Shown: piece by piece, positions 1-9,717 of the stretch | Layout: each line of letters opens with the position of its first letter | Position numbering within the stretch: the first letter of the stretch is position 1 | Assembly: GCA_036873135.1 (NCBI GenBank) | Contig: JAPTYO010000009.1 | Location: 20,853,756 to 20,917,755, forward strand | DNA from: Clarkia xantiana subsp. parviflora | Taxonomy: Eukaryota > Streptophyta > Magnoliopsida > Myrtales > Onagraceae | Direction: 5' to 3' | DNA length: 64,000 bases | Made by a program: the position numbers and the translations under genes | Notes under the pieces: model-generated | The model's input: only the letters and a program-made list of their open reading frames with translations | Database searches by the model: none | What the model was told of the DNA's origin: nothing

Positions 1-115
1 ATCATGGTATTTTTTTTCATCCGTAGTTCGATTTTTGAAAAATTAAAAACGGATTAATCTTGATAAATAACATACCTTTTTAAAAAAAAAAAAAATTATT
101 CATAATATATACCAT

Positions 116-400
116 CGACATTGGTGGTCTAGCGGTTAAGAATACTTACTCCCATATGATTTAGTTCCAAAGTTCTAAGTTCGAAACCCCTCTGAGAATA
201 ACCTCGTACAAACAGATTAAAATATCATACCCCGTCTGACCAAAATACCACGTCAGACATAAGAGAATGTGAATAGAGAACTTGACTTAAGAGACTGTCT
301 TTTTGCTATATTAGATTGTCGGTGAGATTGCGTTAATGAAATAAGTGTATGCGCTAATTATTCACTGAATCTAATAAAAAAAACATTAGACCATAAACAA
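116..400 (+). repeat. tRNA-derived SINE, copy 1
   Basis: The 5' part carries a pol III A-box-like stretch TGGTCTAGCGGTTAAG and, about 45 bases on, a B-box-like AGTTCGAAACCCC. This is the signature of a tRNA-derived SINE head. The body (about 215-400) is alignable by eye with 13720-14205, so this is a dispersed family. The 3' end is not sharply defined and no target duplication was found. Not a functional tRNA: no acceptor stem is visible. Confidence 0.7.
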
Positions 401-550
401 GAATCTACATTCGCCACGCATTCCAAAAAAATCATTATGAAAATACTTATATTTTGGCGCATAATGTTTAACCGACTTGTAGTAGAAAGCCGGCCCCCAC
501 ATTGTAATGTAACAAAGGCTCTTCTTGCCTTAGCCCCATGCATGGAGTTT

Positions 551-575
551 CCAATGCACATTCCGACTATAAATA
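551..575 (+). promoter_or_regulatory. Core promoter (CCAAT and TATA) of the small peptide gene
   Basis: A CCAAT motif at 551-555 and TATAAATA at 568-575 lie about 105 bases before the ATG at 681. The intervening A/C-rich stretch looks like a plant 5' UTR. Spacing and composition fit a pol II core promoter serving the ORF at 681. Confidence 0.5.
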
Positions 576-680
576 AAAGCATCCAATAGCCCTAAATCAA
601 CACCAATCAAGAAGAGTAGCTAGTAACCCTTTCGATTACTTACCCTAATTAAAGAGTCTAGCACATTCATACACATAACC

Positions 681-776
681 ATGTCTAAGTCAACCATATC
701 CTTCAACTTGATCATCTTATTCATCACCATTTTCCTCATCATCTCCATGGCCGAAAGCCGCCTCTTTGACGGTTAG
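681..776 (+). CDS. First exon of a small secreted peptide gene, remainder not found
   Basis: The ATG at 681 opens a 31-codon reading frame: MSKST, a hydrophobic core rich in I, L and F, then a probable cleavage site after the SMA motif, followed by ESRLFDG. This is a classic secretory signal peptide. The frame meets TAG at 774, but the same place reads G|GTTAGTAAAA, a plausible splice donor at about 772, so this is more likely exon 1 of a small signalling or secreted peptide gene than a complete 31-residue protein. Too little mature sequence remains to name the family. A TATA box sits about 105 bases upstream. Right after the putative donor comes an A-run, a hAT-type end and a stack of other transposons up to 6.7 kb, and no matching exon 2 was recognised. 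Either the intron was filled by insertions or the 3' part is gone. Expression is unknown. Confidence 0.5.
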   Translation: MSKSTISFNLIILFITIFLIISMAESRLFDG

Positions 777-830
777 TAAAAAAAAAAAACATGTCATTTC
801 CATGTGTATAATTGTTTTGCATGCATGCAA

Positions 831-852
831 GGGCGGATGTATACATGAGAAT
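831..852 (+). repeat. Truncated end of a hAT-type MITE
   Basis: The bases starting GGGCGGATGTATACATGAGAAT match the left end of the complete MITE at 13861 (CAGGGGCGGAGGTATGTATG). The rest of the element is missing: a foldback element follows directly at about 853. Confidence 0.45.
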
Positions 853-1733
853 GTGTGACAATAACCTGGGAGAGGTCTGAAGTTTGGCCCTTGTTAATTT
901 GAGAGGTCTGAAGATTGAAATGGTGATAACAAAGGTCTGAAGTTTCGACTTGTAGATAATAGAGGTCTCCGTTAGTTTTTTCCGTTAAAACTGACGGAAG
1001 TTGGTCATGTGCATTGCATGTGACCAGAAATAAAATAAAATTCCAAAAATACCCTTCTTGCATCTCACATGTTTGAATGAAAAGACAAAAATGCCCTTAA
1101 GGGCACCACCCAACTCCGACGACCACCACTCACAGCTCCGGCGACCGCCACCCAACTCCGGCGACCACAACCCGACTCCGACGACCATCGCCCAACTCCG
1201 GCGACCACAACCGCGGTCCCGATTGGACCCAATCGGGGCTGGTGGCTCCGATTTGGGGCCACAAAGCTCCGATTTGGAGCTCTGTGGCCCCAGATCTGAG
1301 CCACAGAGCTCCGATCGGAGCTTTGTGGCTCCGATTTTGGGCCCAATTGGGGCCGTGGTGGCGGTCGTCGGAGTTGGGTGGCGATCGTCGGAGTTGGGTG
1401 GCGGTCGTCGGAGTTGTGAGTGGTGGTCGCCGGAGTTGGGTGGTGGCCGGCCGGAGCCGTGGTGGTGGCCGGAGTTGGGTTAGGTTTAAATTATGGACAG
1501 GGGTATTTTTGTCATTTCATCTTTATATTAATTAAACTTTTTATTAATTCAAATATTACAAAAGGGCATTTTTGACATTTCACGCGGTTCTGTTAAATTT
1601 GACAGAAAATTTGGACGGAAAACCTAAAAATCACAAAGTCCAAACTTCAGACCTCAGTTATCACCATTTCAATCTTCAGACCTCTCAAATTAACAAGGGC
1701 CAAACTTCAGACCTCTCCCAGGTTATTGACACA
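853..1733. mobile_element. GC-rich foldback element with ~92-bp TIRs (MULE-like), copy 1
   Basis: Bases 853-944 and 1642-1733 are inverted copies of each other with about three mismatches. Inside these TIRs the motif GAGGTCTGAAG recurs. The core (about 1105-1480) is GC-rich and itself a mirror: repeats of ACTCCGGCGACC on the left face GGTCGTCGGAGT repeats on the right, with palindromic GCTCCGATCGGAGC-like blocks between. No transposase is encoded, and the open frames in the core come from the GC-rich repeat. Related elements lie at 31792, 35680 and 54779. The shared terminal motif with the transposase-bearing MULE at 37.3-41.5 kb suggests a non-autonomous Mutator relative. No target duplication is visible, perhaps because the left flank (a cut hAT end) and right flank (a cut Copia element) were rearranged. 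Confidence 0.75.
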
Positions 1734-3369
1734 AGAAAGGGACATTGCAAAGAAAATTGCTTCAAACTTAAAGAGATGGGTCTTGCAAAAGCAGCTGTGG
1801 CCAAGTCCATTGTTACCCCTCCCATTAGTGGTGACACAGCTGAATTTGCTCCATCCAGCACTAATGTTTCTATTGGTGGTAATTCTGTGCAAGGAGGCTT
1901 ATACTTTCAGATGACCAGTTTGAAAAGTATTTGCAAATGATGCTGAATAACACTCATTCTGCTGCTGCTGCTAGGGCAATTGAGCCTCAAGGTCACTTGA
2001 GTGCTGCTGGTATTTCTCCCTTCTCTCCTTGCCTTGATAATGATGATTGTTGGATTTTAGATACTGAAGCTAGTAATCACATGACAAACAATCTGAATTG
2101 GTTGATTAACACAAGGTTTATTTCAAATTCTAAAGTTCAAATGCCTAATGGAATTAGTTCTTCTATTGTTGCTGTAGGGGACCTTCTTTTTTCAAATGAT
2201 AGGAAATTGCAGAATGTTCTCTACTTACAAGATTTCAAATATAATCTAGTTTCTGTTTCTAAATTGAGTAGAGATCTGAATTGTACTGCAATTTTCTATC
2301 CCACAATTGTGTTCTGCAGGACCTCTCAAATGGGAAGGTCTTGGGGACTGGTCTTGAGCATTCTGGACTCTATTTTCTCAAGCTGAATAAACCTTGTAGT
2401 CAATCTGTTGCTCTCATTTCTGCCAATAATGATGATTTGATGCTGTGGCACAGGAGGTTGGGGCATCCTTCTGTTAAATCTTTGGAAAATATTGATTTTA
2501 TTCATGCTCTTAAGAATAAATCTGCTGCTGTCCATGACTGTATTGTTTGCCCTATGGCTAAACTTGTCAGAAACTCCTTTTCTGAATCTATTTCTAGAGC
2601 TACATCTGTTTTTGATCTTGTCCATGCTGATGTTTGGGGTCCTTATAGGACAAACACTTATGATAATAAAAGGTTTTTTTTAACCTTAGTTGATGATTAC
2701 TCTCGTTTCACTTGGGTTTTCCTTATGGAATTCAAATCTGATGTTTCTGTTATCCTGAGGCATTTCTTGGCCATGATTAAAACCCAATTTTCTAAGATGA
2801 TCAAAGTTTTAAGAAGTGATAATGGTGGGGAATTTGTCAATGATTTCATGAGTTCTTTATTTAAAAATCAGGGCATTATCCATCAAACAAGTTGCAGCTA
2901 TACCCCCCAGCAAAATGCTCGTGCTGAACGAAAACATAGGCACCTCTTAGAGGTTGCCAGAGCTTTAAAGATCCAGTCTTTCCTTCCAAAAAAATTCTGG
3001 GGGGATTGTGTAACTACTGCCTGTTATCTTATAAACCTGACTCCTTCAAGAATCCTGGATGGAAAGTGCCCTACTGAGATTTTTACTGGCAAAAAACCCA
3101 CTTTAGATCACCTTAGAATATTTGGTTGTCTGTGTTTTGCAAAACAGCTGTTGGTGACAGACAAATTTGCTTCCAAATCACATCCTTCTGTTTTTCTTGG
3201 CTACTCTACTACACAGAAATGTTATAAATTTTTTGACATAGGTTCTGATTCCTTCTCTGTTAGTAGAGATGTTCGTTTCTATGAACACATTTTTCCATTT
3301 AAAGGAAGCAAATCTGATCCATTACCCCTGTTTTGTGAAGCAGATGATCACCCTGTCTCCATGAACTAG
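1734..3369 (+). pseudogene. Copia-1 gag tail, protease and integrase (frameshifted)
   Basis: The first frame begins inside a CCHC knuckle (KGHCKENCF). A frameshift near 1905 leads to a second frame (from 1931) with the protease region WILDTEASNHM. In Copia proteases this motif is DTGA, so the catalytic glycine is replaced by glutamate. A further shift near 2310 leads to the frame ending at 3369. That frame holds the GAG-pre-integrase motif LWHRRLGHPS and an integrase core: HADVWGP near 2620, DDYSR near 2692, then SDNGGEF, and QQNARAERKHR where the catalytic E follows. The frame stops at 3367-3369, in the linker before reverse transcriptase. Several frame breaks plus the altered protease site mark it as dead. 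Confidence 0.9.
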
Positions 3370-3563
3370 ATGATGAGTCCAAAGTTGACTCTGATGGGGA
3401 TATTGATTCTATCCATGCTGATGATGACCATCCTCAAACCCAGTCTGAAGCTATTACTGAGCCTCCATCTCAGACTGTATCTAAGGTTTCTAGAAGAGTC
3501 ATCAGACCCCCCATTTGGAGGAATGATTATGTTTCTACTGCTAGCATTGCTAACCCTATCTCT

Positions 3564-5153
3564 TTGTTTGTGGATTATTCTAATATATATGTGAATCATA
3601 GATGCTTTCTTACAAATTTGTCCAAAGATGTTGAGCCACCAAATTATTTTGAGGCTGCAAAACAGAAAGAATGGGTGCAAGCTATGCAGGAAGAGATTGC
3701 AGCCTTGGAAAAAAATGGTACTTGGGATCTGGTAAAACTTCCCTCTGGTAAGGTCCCTATTGGCTGTAAGTGGGTCTTCAAACTTAAATATAATGCTGAT
3801 GGTTCCCTTGAACGTTACAAAGCTAGACTAGTTGCTAAGGGGTTCAAACAGAAACATGGCATAGACTATTTTGAAACTTTTTCCCCTGTTGTTAAAATGC
3901 CTACTGTCAGAATTGTTTTAAGTCTTGTTGCTATGAATAATTGGCCAATTTTTCAAATGGATGTTTACAACGCCTTTTTACAAGGTGATCTTGAGGAAGA
4001 GGTGTATATGTCTCTTCCCCAGGGTTTTCGTAGTCAGGGGGAGAATGTTGTTTGCAGACTACGAAAATCTCTTTATGGCTTAAAGCAATCATCTAGACAG
4101 TGGAATGTTAAACTTACTGACTCTTTGATCAAAGAAGGTTATAAGCAATCCAAGTTTGACTACTCCCTATTTTCAAAAAGGATGGATTCTGAATTTGTTT
4201 TCTTACTGGTTTACGTTGATGACTTGTTGATTACAGGAAATAGCAAAACTATGATGACTGATTTGAAATCTGTCCTTCAAAATAATTTCAAAATGAAGGA
4301 CCTGGGAGAGGTCAAATATTTTTTGGGAATTGAATTGCTTAGATCTAAAGAGGGTATTGTGTTGTCTCAAAGAAAATATGCTTTAGAGCTTATATCTCAA
4401 TGTGGCCTTGCTGGTAGTAAAGTTTCTAGAACCCCTATGGAACCGGGCCTTAAGCTAACCAGTGTTAAATATGATGAACATTTGAAATCAAATGTTTCTG
4501 ATTTGCCACTTAGTGATTTCACTGCTTACAGAAGTTTGATTGGAAAGTTGTTATATCTTACTGTTACTCGTCCTGACATTTCATTTGCTGTGCAGAATTT
4601 AAGTCAGTTTATGCAAAATCCTAAACAGTCTCACATGGATGCTGCTTTACGTGTGGTAAGGTATGTAAAAAAGGAACCTGGTAAAGGTTTGTTTTTTCCT
4701 GCCAATGCTGCGCCTGAGCTGGTCGTTCACTGTGATTCTGATTGGGGTTCCTGTTTAGAAACTAGGAGATCAGTTTATGGTTATTGTGTTAGGTTAGGAG
4801 GGTCCCTAGTTTCTTGGAAGGTTAAAAAGGATGACACCATTTCTTTGTCTTCTGCTGAGGCGGAAAATAGGGCTATGAGGAAAGTTATTGCAAAGATTAT
4901 TTGGATTAGAGGTTTGTTAGGTGAACTTGGTTTTATGCAAAAATGTTCTTTTGTTCTTTATTGTGATAGCCAGGCAGCCATCAAAATTGCTGCAAACCCT
5001 ATTTTTCATGAGAGAACGAAACACATCGATATTGATTGCCATTTCTCTCGTGAAAAGATTTTGGATGGTACCATCCAGACCAGGTTTGTTGGGACTCAAA
5101 ACCAAGTTGCTGATATATTTACTAAAGCTGTTCCTTATAGTCAGCATTCTTAA
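3564..5153 (+). pseudogene. Copia-1 reverse transcriptase and RNase H
   Basis: This is one uninterrupted frame of about 529 codons, part of a broken polyprotein. Reverse transcriptase motifs: GCKWVFKLKYN, ARLVAKGF, QMDVYNAFLQGDL, SLYGLKQSSRQW and the catalytic YVDD (near 4213). RNase H follows, with [29 protein letters not shown] and the terminal HIDIDCHF...VADIFTK block ending in TAA near 5153. The domain is well kept although protease and integrase are shifted out of frame, which suggests fairly recent decay. It has no start of its own: the M at the frame start is only the first possible one. Confidence 0.9.
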
Positions 5154-5279
5154 TTAACTAATCAACTGGGTATGAAGAATGTTTTTGTCAAGTCTTCTTT
5201 TACAGATTCTGTTGGCCAGGGGGAGTCACTTGGAGTCGGATGAGTTATGGGCCAGGACTTTTTCCAGCTTGAGGGGGAG

Positions 5280-5595
5280 TTTTGGGATCAAGTTGTCAAG
5301 CTGAAAGACTTCTTTGTCTTTTATTATTCAGTTTTGTTGTTTAAGGCCTTGTTTGATACTTGTGTTGTTTGCTGGGCCTTATTGTTATTTCTGGTTCTTT
5401 GTTTTGTATTGTTTAAGGACTAAAGTTCCTTCTTGTAAAACTGTGGGGTAAAGTCTTGATTAGCTCAGGATTTCTCCTAGTGGTATTTAGGGTGATGGCA
5501 TAAAGGAACCCTAGCCATTTGATCCCGCAATTCTCATGTCTGTGTTCCCTCTTTTGTTATCTGAAACCCTAAATAGACGTGGCTGAGATCCAACG
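5280..5595 (+). repeat. Probable 3' LTR of Copia-1
   Basis: Directly after the polypurine tract the sequence begins TTTTGGGATC and about 315 bases later reads GATCCAACG, an imperfect inverted pair as expected for LTR ends (TG...CA, both mutated here). There is no second LTR in the window, so the boundaries are estimates. Confidence 0.5.
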
Positions 5596-6018
5596 AATGA
5601 ATATTGAAATTGACTCAGCGGTTGATAAAAGAGAATGGACGAACGGACAGACTGAATGAGCTAGCCAGTCTATCCTATGTATGAGTCTAGGTCAACCTAT
5701 TCGAGATTGACTCAGTCGATTTTCGAATCCGACTTGCTAATTTTTAGTCAAGTTGAGCTTTTTCTCGTACCTAGTCGAGTACAAGTTCATTTATACTCGA
5801 CTCGATATACACGCGTATATCTACTCGATTTCTCTTTCCATTTTTTCGCCATAATTCTATTCAAGTTGAGTAAATTAATTCGTTTCAGTTTTCAAGAGTT
5901 TGTCAAGCACTTGCCTCGAAATGTAGGAAATGAATAGTGGGGACATCTTTAATTGTTTTTTTTTATTTTAAGAATGATGATTTTTTTTTTACAAAAAATG
6001 ATAATTGAAAAAATCATA
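5596..6018. other. Intergenic, no gene seen
   Basis: AT-rich DNA with a degenerate stretch of GACTCAGTCGA and ACTCGACTCGA-like motifs (about 5690-5900). Similar motifs recur near 9050, 26150, 27800, 31300 and 44030, so this is probably an old dispersed repeat. No credible coding region. Confidence 0.4.
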
Positions 6019-6026
6019 TTGTGTAT

Positions 6027-6704
6027 TAGGGGTGAGCAAATATCCCGAGAGGCTCAAAATCCCGCCCGTCCCGCCCTAGCCCGTCCCAAAAAACCCGTCC
6101 AAAAAATGTACCCAAGCCCTAATGGGCGGGACTTTTCTTCTCAACTAGGGATAGGGCTAGGGTTAGAGATTTTTTACGAAGTCCCAAAAGACCCGTCCCG
6201 TCCCTTTTTGCTAACTAATCAGCTATAAACTATAGTTAGTTAAGTTAACTTTAGTGATGGCTCGGGTTGAAGTTCCATTTGATTTGGGATTTGTATTTAT
6301 AACTTGTTATGTCAGAATTGTTGGTGACTTTGTGTTAGAGTCTTGGTAAAACTTAGTTTTGGAGGCATTGGTGAACTATTTTGGAGAACCAAGTTATGTG
6401 TTGAACTTGGTGTTCTTACAAGTGACAAAATGTTTGAGTGATTTTGGTGTTTTATGGTGAACTTTGTGGTATGTCCTAAACTTTGTTGTTGTTCTATGTT
6501 TGGTTAAAGTTTAATTAAATTGATTATTTTTTTTTTTTTTAAACTTGGATAGGAATTTGGGTTTGTCCCTAGTCCCTGTAGGCCCGTGACGGGCGGGCCT
6601 TTTCCTACTAGCTAGGGCTCGGGACAGCCATTAAGTGGCCCTAGTTTTAGGGCTTGGGCTATTATTTAGAAAAAGCCCGCCCATCTGTCCCATGCTCAGC
6701 CCTA
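6027..6704. mobile_element. Non-autonomous hAT element with 8-bp TSD
   Basis: The ends are TAGGGGTGAGCA (6027) and TGCTCAGCCCTA (to 6704), inverted with one mismatch. They are flanked by the perfect 8-bp direct repeat TTGTGTAT (6019-6026 and 6705-6712), the hAT hallmark. CCCGCCCGTCCC-like tracts on the left face GGGCGGGCC tracts on the right. No transposase is encoded. Confidence 0.85.
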
Positions 6705-6712
6705 TTGTGTAT

Positions 6713-7440
6713 ACTATATTGTAATAAAATATGTATTATATTGTTTAACAATTAAACATAAATATTATTACCCATAATTTTTTGACAAGATTTATTTTTT
6801 TAAAGCAACATATACATTTAAAGTTTTCAATTTTAATGTTTATTTACAATGTGTGTATGTATAAAAGATAAACTGTATAAGATTATATCATATTATATAA
6901 CGAGTTAATTTTTTTTATTTGAAATGAAAAATTACATAATTAATATATAAACTATAAAAATACTTTTTAATATTTATTTTAATTAATTTAATGTTAGATA
7001 TATTTGTTTCCTTTATTAAGAAACATAAGTGGTAAATAATCACTACTACTTTATTAATACTAATTATAGGTTAAATTAAATAATTCAAACTTATTACTAT
7101 AGTTACAGTTACTTTTGGCCAAAAAATTACTATAATTACTAATTATAAGTTAAATAATTCCAGTTTATTACTGCTGTTGAATCCTGTCAAATATAAATAC
7201 TGTTGAATTATTTTTATGGCCATATATAATAAAATACAAAATAACATGAAGAATGCACATATATATTTTCCATGATTAAAAAACAATTGGCAAAAATCCA
7301 TCATCACTAATTTGTAAAAGTGACATAGGATCACCTTCCACATGGTGTAAAATTTGGGGTGAAATAACCATCTCTAGAAACTCAAGGGTGCGGTAAAGGA
7401 AAAGTGTAATGGTTAGGGGTCCTTTATTCATTATTGGCAT
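6713..7440. other. AT-rich intergenic DNA
   Basis: Very AT-rich sequence between the hAT element and the histone promoter. I see no gene, RNA or clear repeat. Confidence 0.5.
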
Positions 7441-7563
7441 CGAAATCCGCCATGCTGGCAATCCGTGCGTATCCCGCCACTCATTTAATCTCACCCGTCC
7501 ACCCTAAAATAACATCAACGGCTTAGATCCGAAAACACACAAAAATCCTGAAATTCAAATTCC

Positions 7564-7594
7564 CCCGCCAAAGTGTCTAAACCTCTTTATAAAT
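7564..7594 (+). promoter_or_regulatory. Histone H3 promoter: E2F-type site and TATA box
   Basis: CCCGCCAAA (7564-7572) is on the minus strand a perfect match to the plant E2F consensus WTTSSCSS, and TATAAAT follows at 7588-7594, about 105 bases before the ATG. GATCCG and two AATCCG motifs lie between 7440 and 7540 and resemble parts of the histone octamer element. This arrangement fits S-phase transcription. Confidence 0.55.
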
Positions 7595-7676
7595 TTCCTC
7601 CTAAATAGATCTATCTCTTCCAAGTTCCATCTCCAAACCATAAATCAATTCAATTCAAAGATCTCTGCTTCTCTAA

Positions 7677-8108
<432 letters not shown>

Positions 8109-8857
8109 TTGGATCGTGTGTGTGGCTCTCTCTGTTTCTTGCTTTAAAGCGGTGATCATGGATGACAATATTAGCTTTTCCATTTGTTAGTTTGGCTGCT
8201 CGCTGACTAACTCAGTCAGTATTTGTGATGTAATTTTGCGTGTAATGAATGGGAAATGAATTGATTCAACATCTGAAAGGTTCTATCTTCAACATTTGCC
8301 AAGCAGGAAGTACATGTCCAAAGAAGATATTGAGCACAATTATGATAGACAGTCCAATCAATATGTTTTTTGGCTTAGTTAAACCGACTTCGATTTCTTG
8401 AAACACTTATTTTTGGACCACGAAAAATATGTATTATATAACTTCAATTTGGTTGTTTCTCTTAATATTATCTAACGGCTTCGAAGCTGAAATCAATTTG
8501 TTTCAAAAACCATTTTGGCGTTAACCTTTTTTTCCGACTAGTGGACTAGAACAACTGTTTTTTCTACTCAAGACTAGAATTAGTTTAAATCGATTTTTTT
8601 TTAATAAACGGATGGACAGCGCAATTAGAGAATTGGGGTTGACCTGGGTACATACAATTAGCCATTAGGGATGTAAACAAACCGAGTTGAACCGAGCCGA
8701 CTATTTAACAAATTCAATTCGAATTGAATCATTTATTTGAGCTTGAATTTTGAACTCAACTGACTTTGATTTTTTTAACTGCTTGAATTCGGCTAGACTT
8801 GTCAAGTTATAAATTGTTTTTTTTTTTTTTAATTATAAATTTAAAATGATGCACTAT
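8109..8857. other. H3 3' region and intergenic DNA
   Basis: The first 150 bases probably hold the H3 3' UTR (TGTAATGAATGG near 8240). Beyond that, a stretch starting TAGGGATGTAAACAAACCGAG (about 8667) looks like one end of a hAT-like element whose partner end was not found. No gene seen. Confidence 0.4.
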
Positions 8858-8992
8858 TTTTTTTTGTTTCCCGCGGGGACAGCACCCGTAGCATGTTTGA
8901 ACAATTTTCCATTCCCATGATCACTAGCGAGGATTGAACCCCTAACCTTTGGTCAATGGATGAGGCGCTGGACCACCACACAATTGTTATAT
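8858..8992 (-). repeat. tRNA-derived SINE, copy 2
   Basis: Read on the minus strand, the sequence has an A-box-like GTGGTGGTCCAGCGCC, a B-box GGTTCAATCC about 35 bases later and an A-rich tail that appears on the plus strand as T-runs near 8850-8870. This head-to-tail order is typical of a SINE. It differs in sequence from the SINE at 116. Confidence 0.7.
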
Positions 8993-9717
8993 GGTTAAAA
9001 TGATGCACCTGAACTCAAGCTTGATAATTAGCTTGTGAATATATGTATACGTAAAGCTCGAACTCTACTTGAATAGGATTTTCGGTGGAGAAAAAAAAAA
9101 AAAAAAAACTCGATTAGGCTATGAGCCTTTTAAGTCGAGTATAATGATAATTCGTACTCGACTTTGTACTAGAAAAAACTCCACCTGAAATTTAACGAGT
9201 CAAATTCATATATCGACATAGTTGATTTCAAGTAGTTCGCCAGTAATTAAATTCACTTACACAATACAGGAATGAAGCCATGAATTATTCAGGAGGCAAG
9301 AAAGGATGTAGGGGCAAATAACTAATCTTAAAAAAAATTAGAGTGGCAAATGTAAGATTTTAAAAGACCAACAATAATTTAGGGTAAAACTTGCGTATCA
9401 CAAAAAGTTAAGCGAGCAATTGCCTCCCTCTATAGCTACGTCTGTGCCCCTACATACAATTGATACTACTGTGGTATAATAAATCTGCAAATCACCTTGA
9501 ACAGAATGATGCGCATATTTTTGTTTCTTGAGTCCAACATGGTCAGTCAGATATGCAGAAAAATCAAAATGCTTTATAACAATCAACATTCATTCTACAA
9601 GATGGCAGATAGAAACTACTCAAACACCAGACACACATTACTCGCCGCCCCACTACTACACTCAAATAGAGACCATTGCTTAGAAGACTAGAATAGTCTA
9701 AGCTCAACCTCTCTTTT
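8993..9717. other. Intergenic, 3' flank of CARA
   Basis: AT-rich DNA with degenerate TCGAGTA/TACTCGA motifs of the dispersed repeat also seen near 5750. The part nearest 9717 should be the 3' UTR of the minus-strand CARA gene. No separate gene seen. Confidence 0.4.

Larger units (their letters stand above)
1734..5595 (+). mobile_element. 5'-truncated Ty1/copia retrotransposon (Copia-1)
   Basis: The sequence enters inside the gag zinc knuckle and runs through protease, integrase, reverse transcriptase and RNase H in Copia order, then a purine-rich tract (GAGGGGGAG near 5271) and an LTR-like tail. The 5' LTR, primer site and most of gag are absent. The left boundary coincides with the foldback element at 853-1733. 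With one LTR and several frameshifts the copy is inactive. It is related to, but not the same as, the Copia element at 19.2-24.75 kb. Confidence 0.9.

Noticed and set aside
121..200. tRNA gene (A- and B-box-like motifs)
   Set aside because: No acceptor stem or cloverleaf pairing; the sequence continues into a dispersed repeat body, so it is a SINE head. The same applies to 8858-8992.
1058..1535. Overlapping frames rich in SELGGGRRS in the foldback core
   Set aside because: Produced by the GC-rich tandem repeat in several frames; similar frames at 35993-36377 and 32020-32320 have the same cause.
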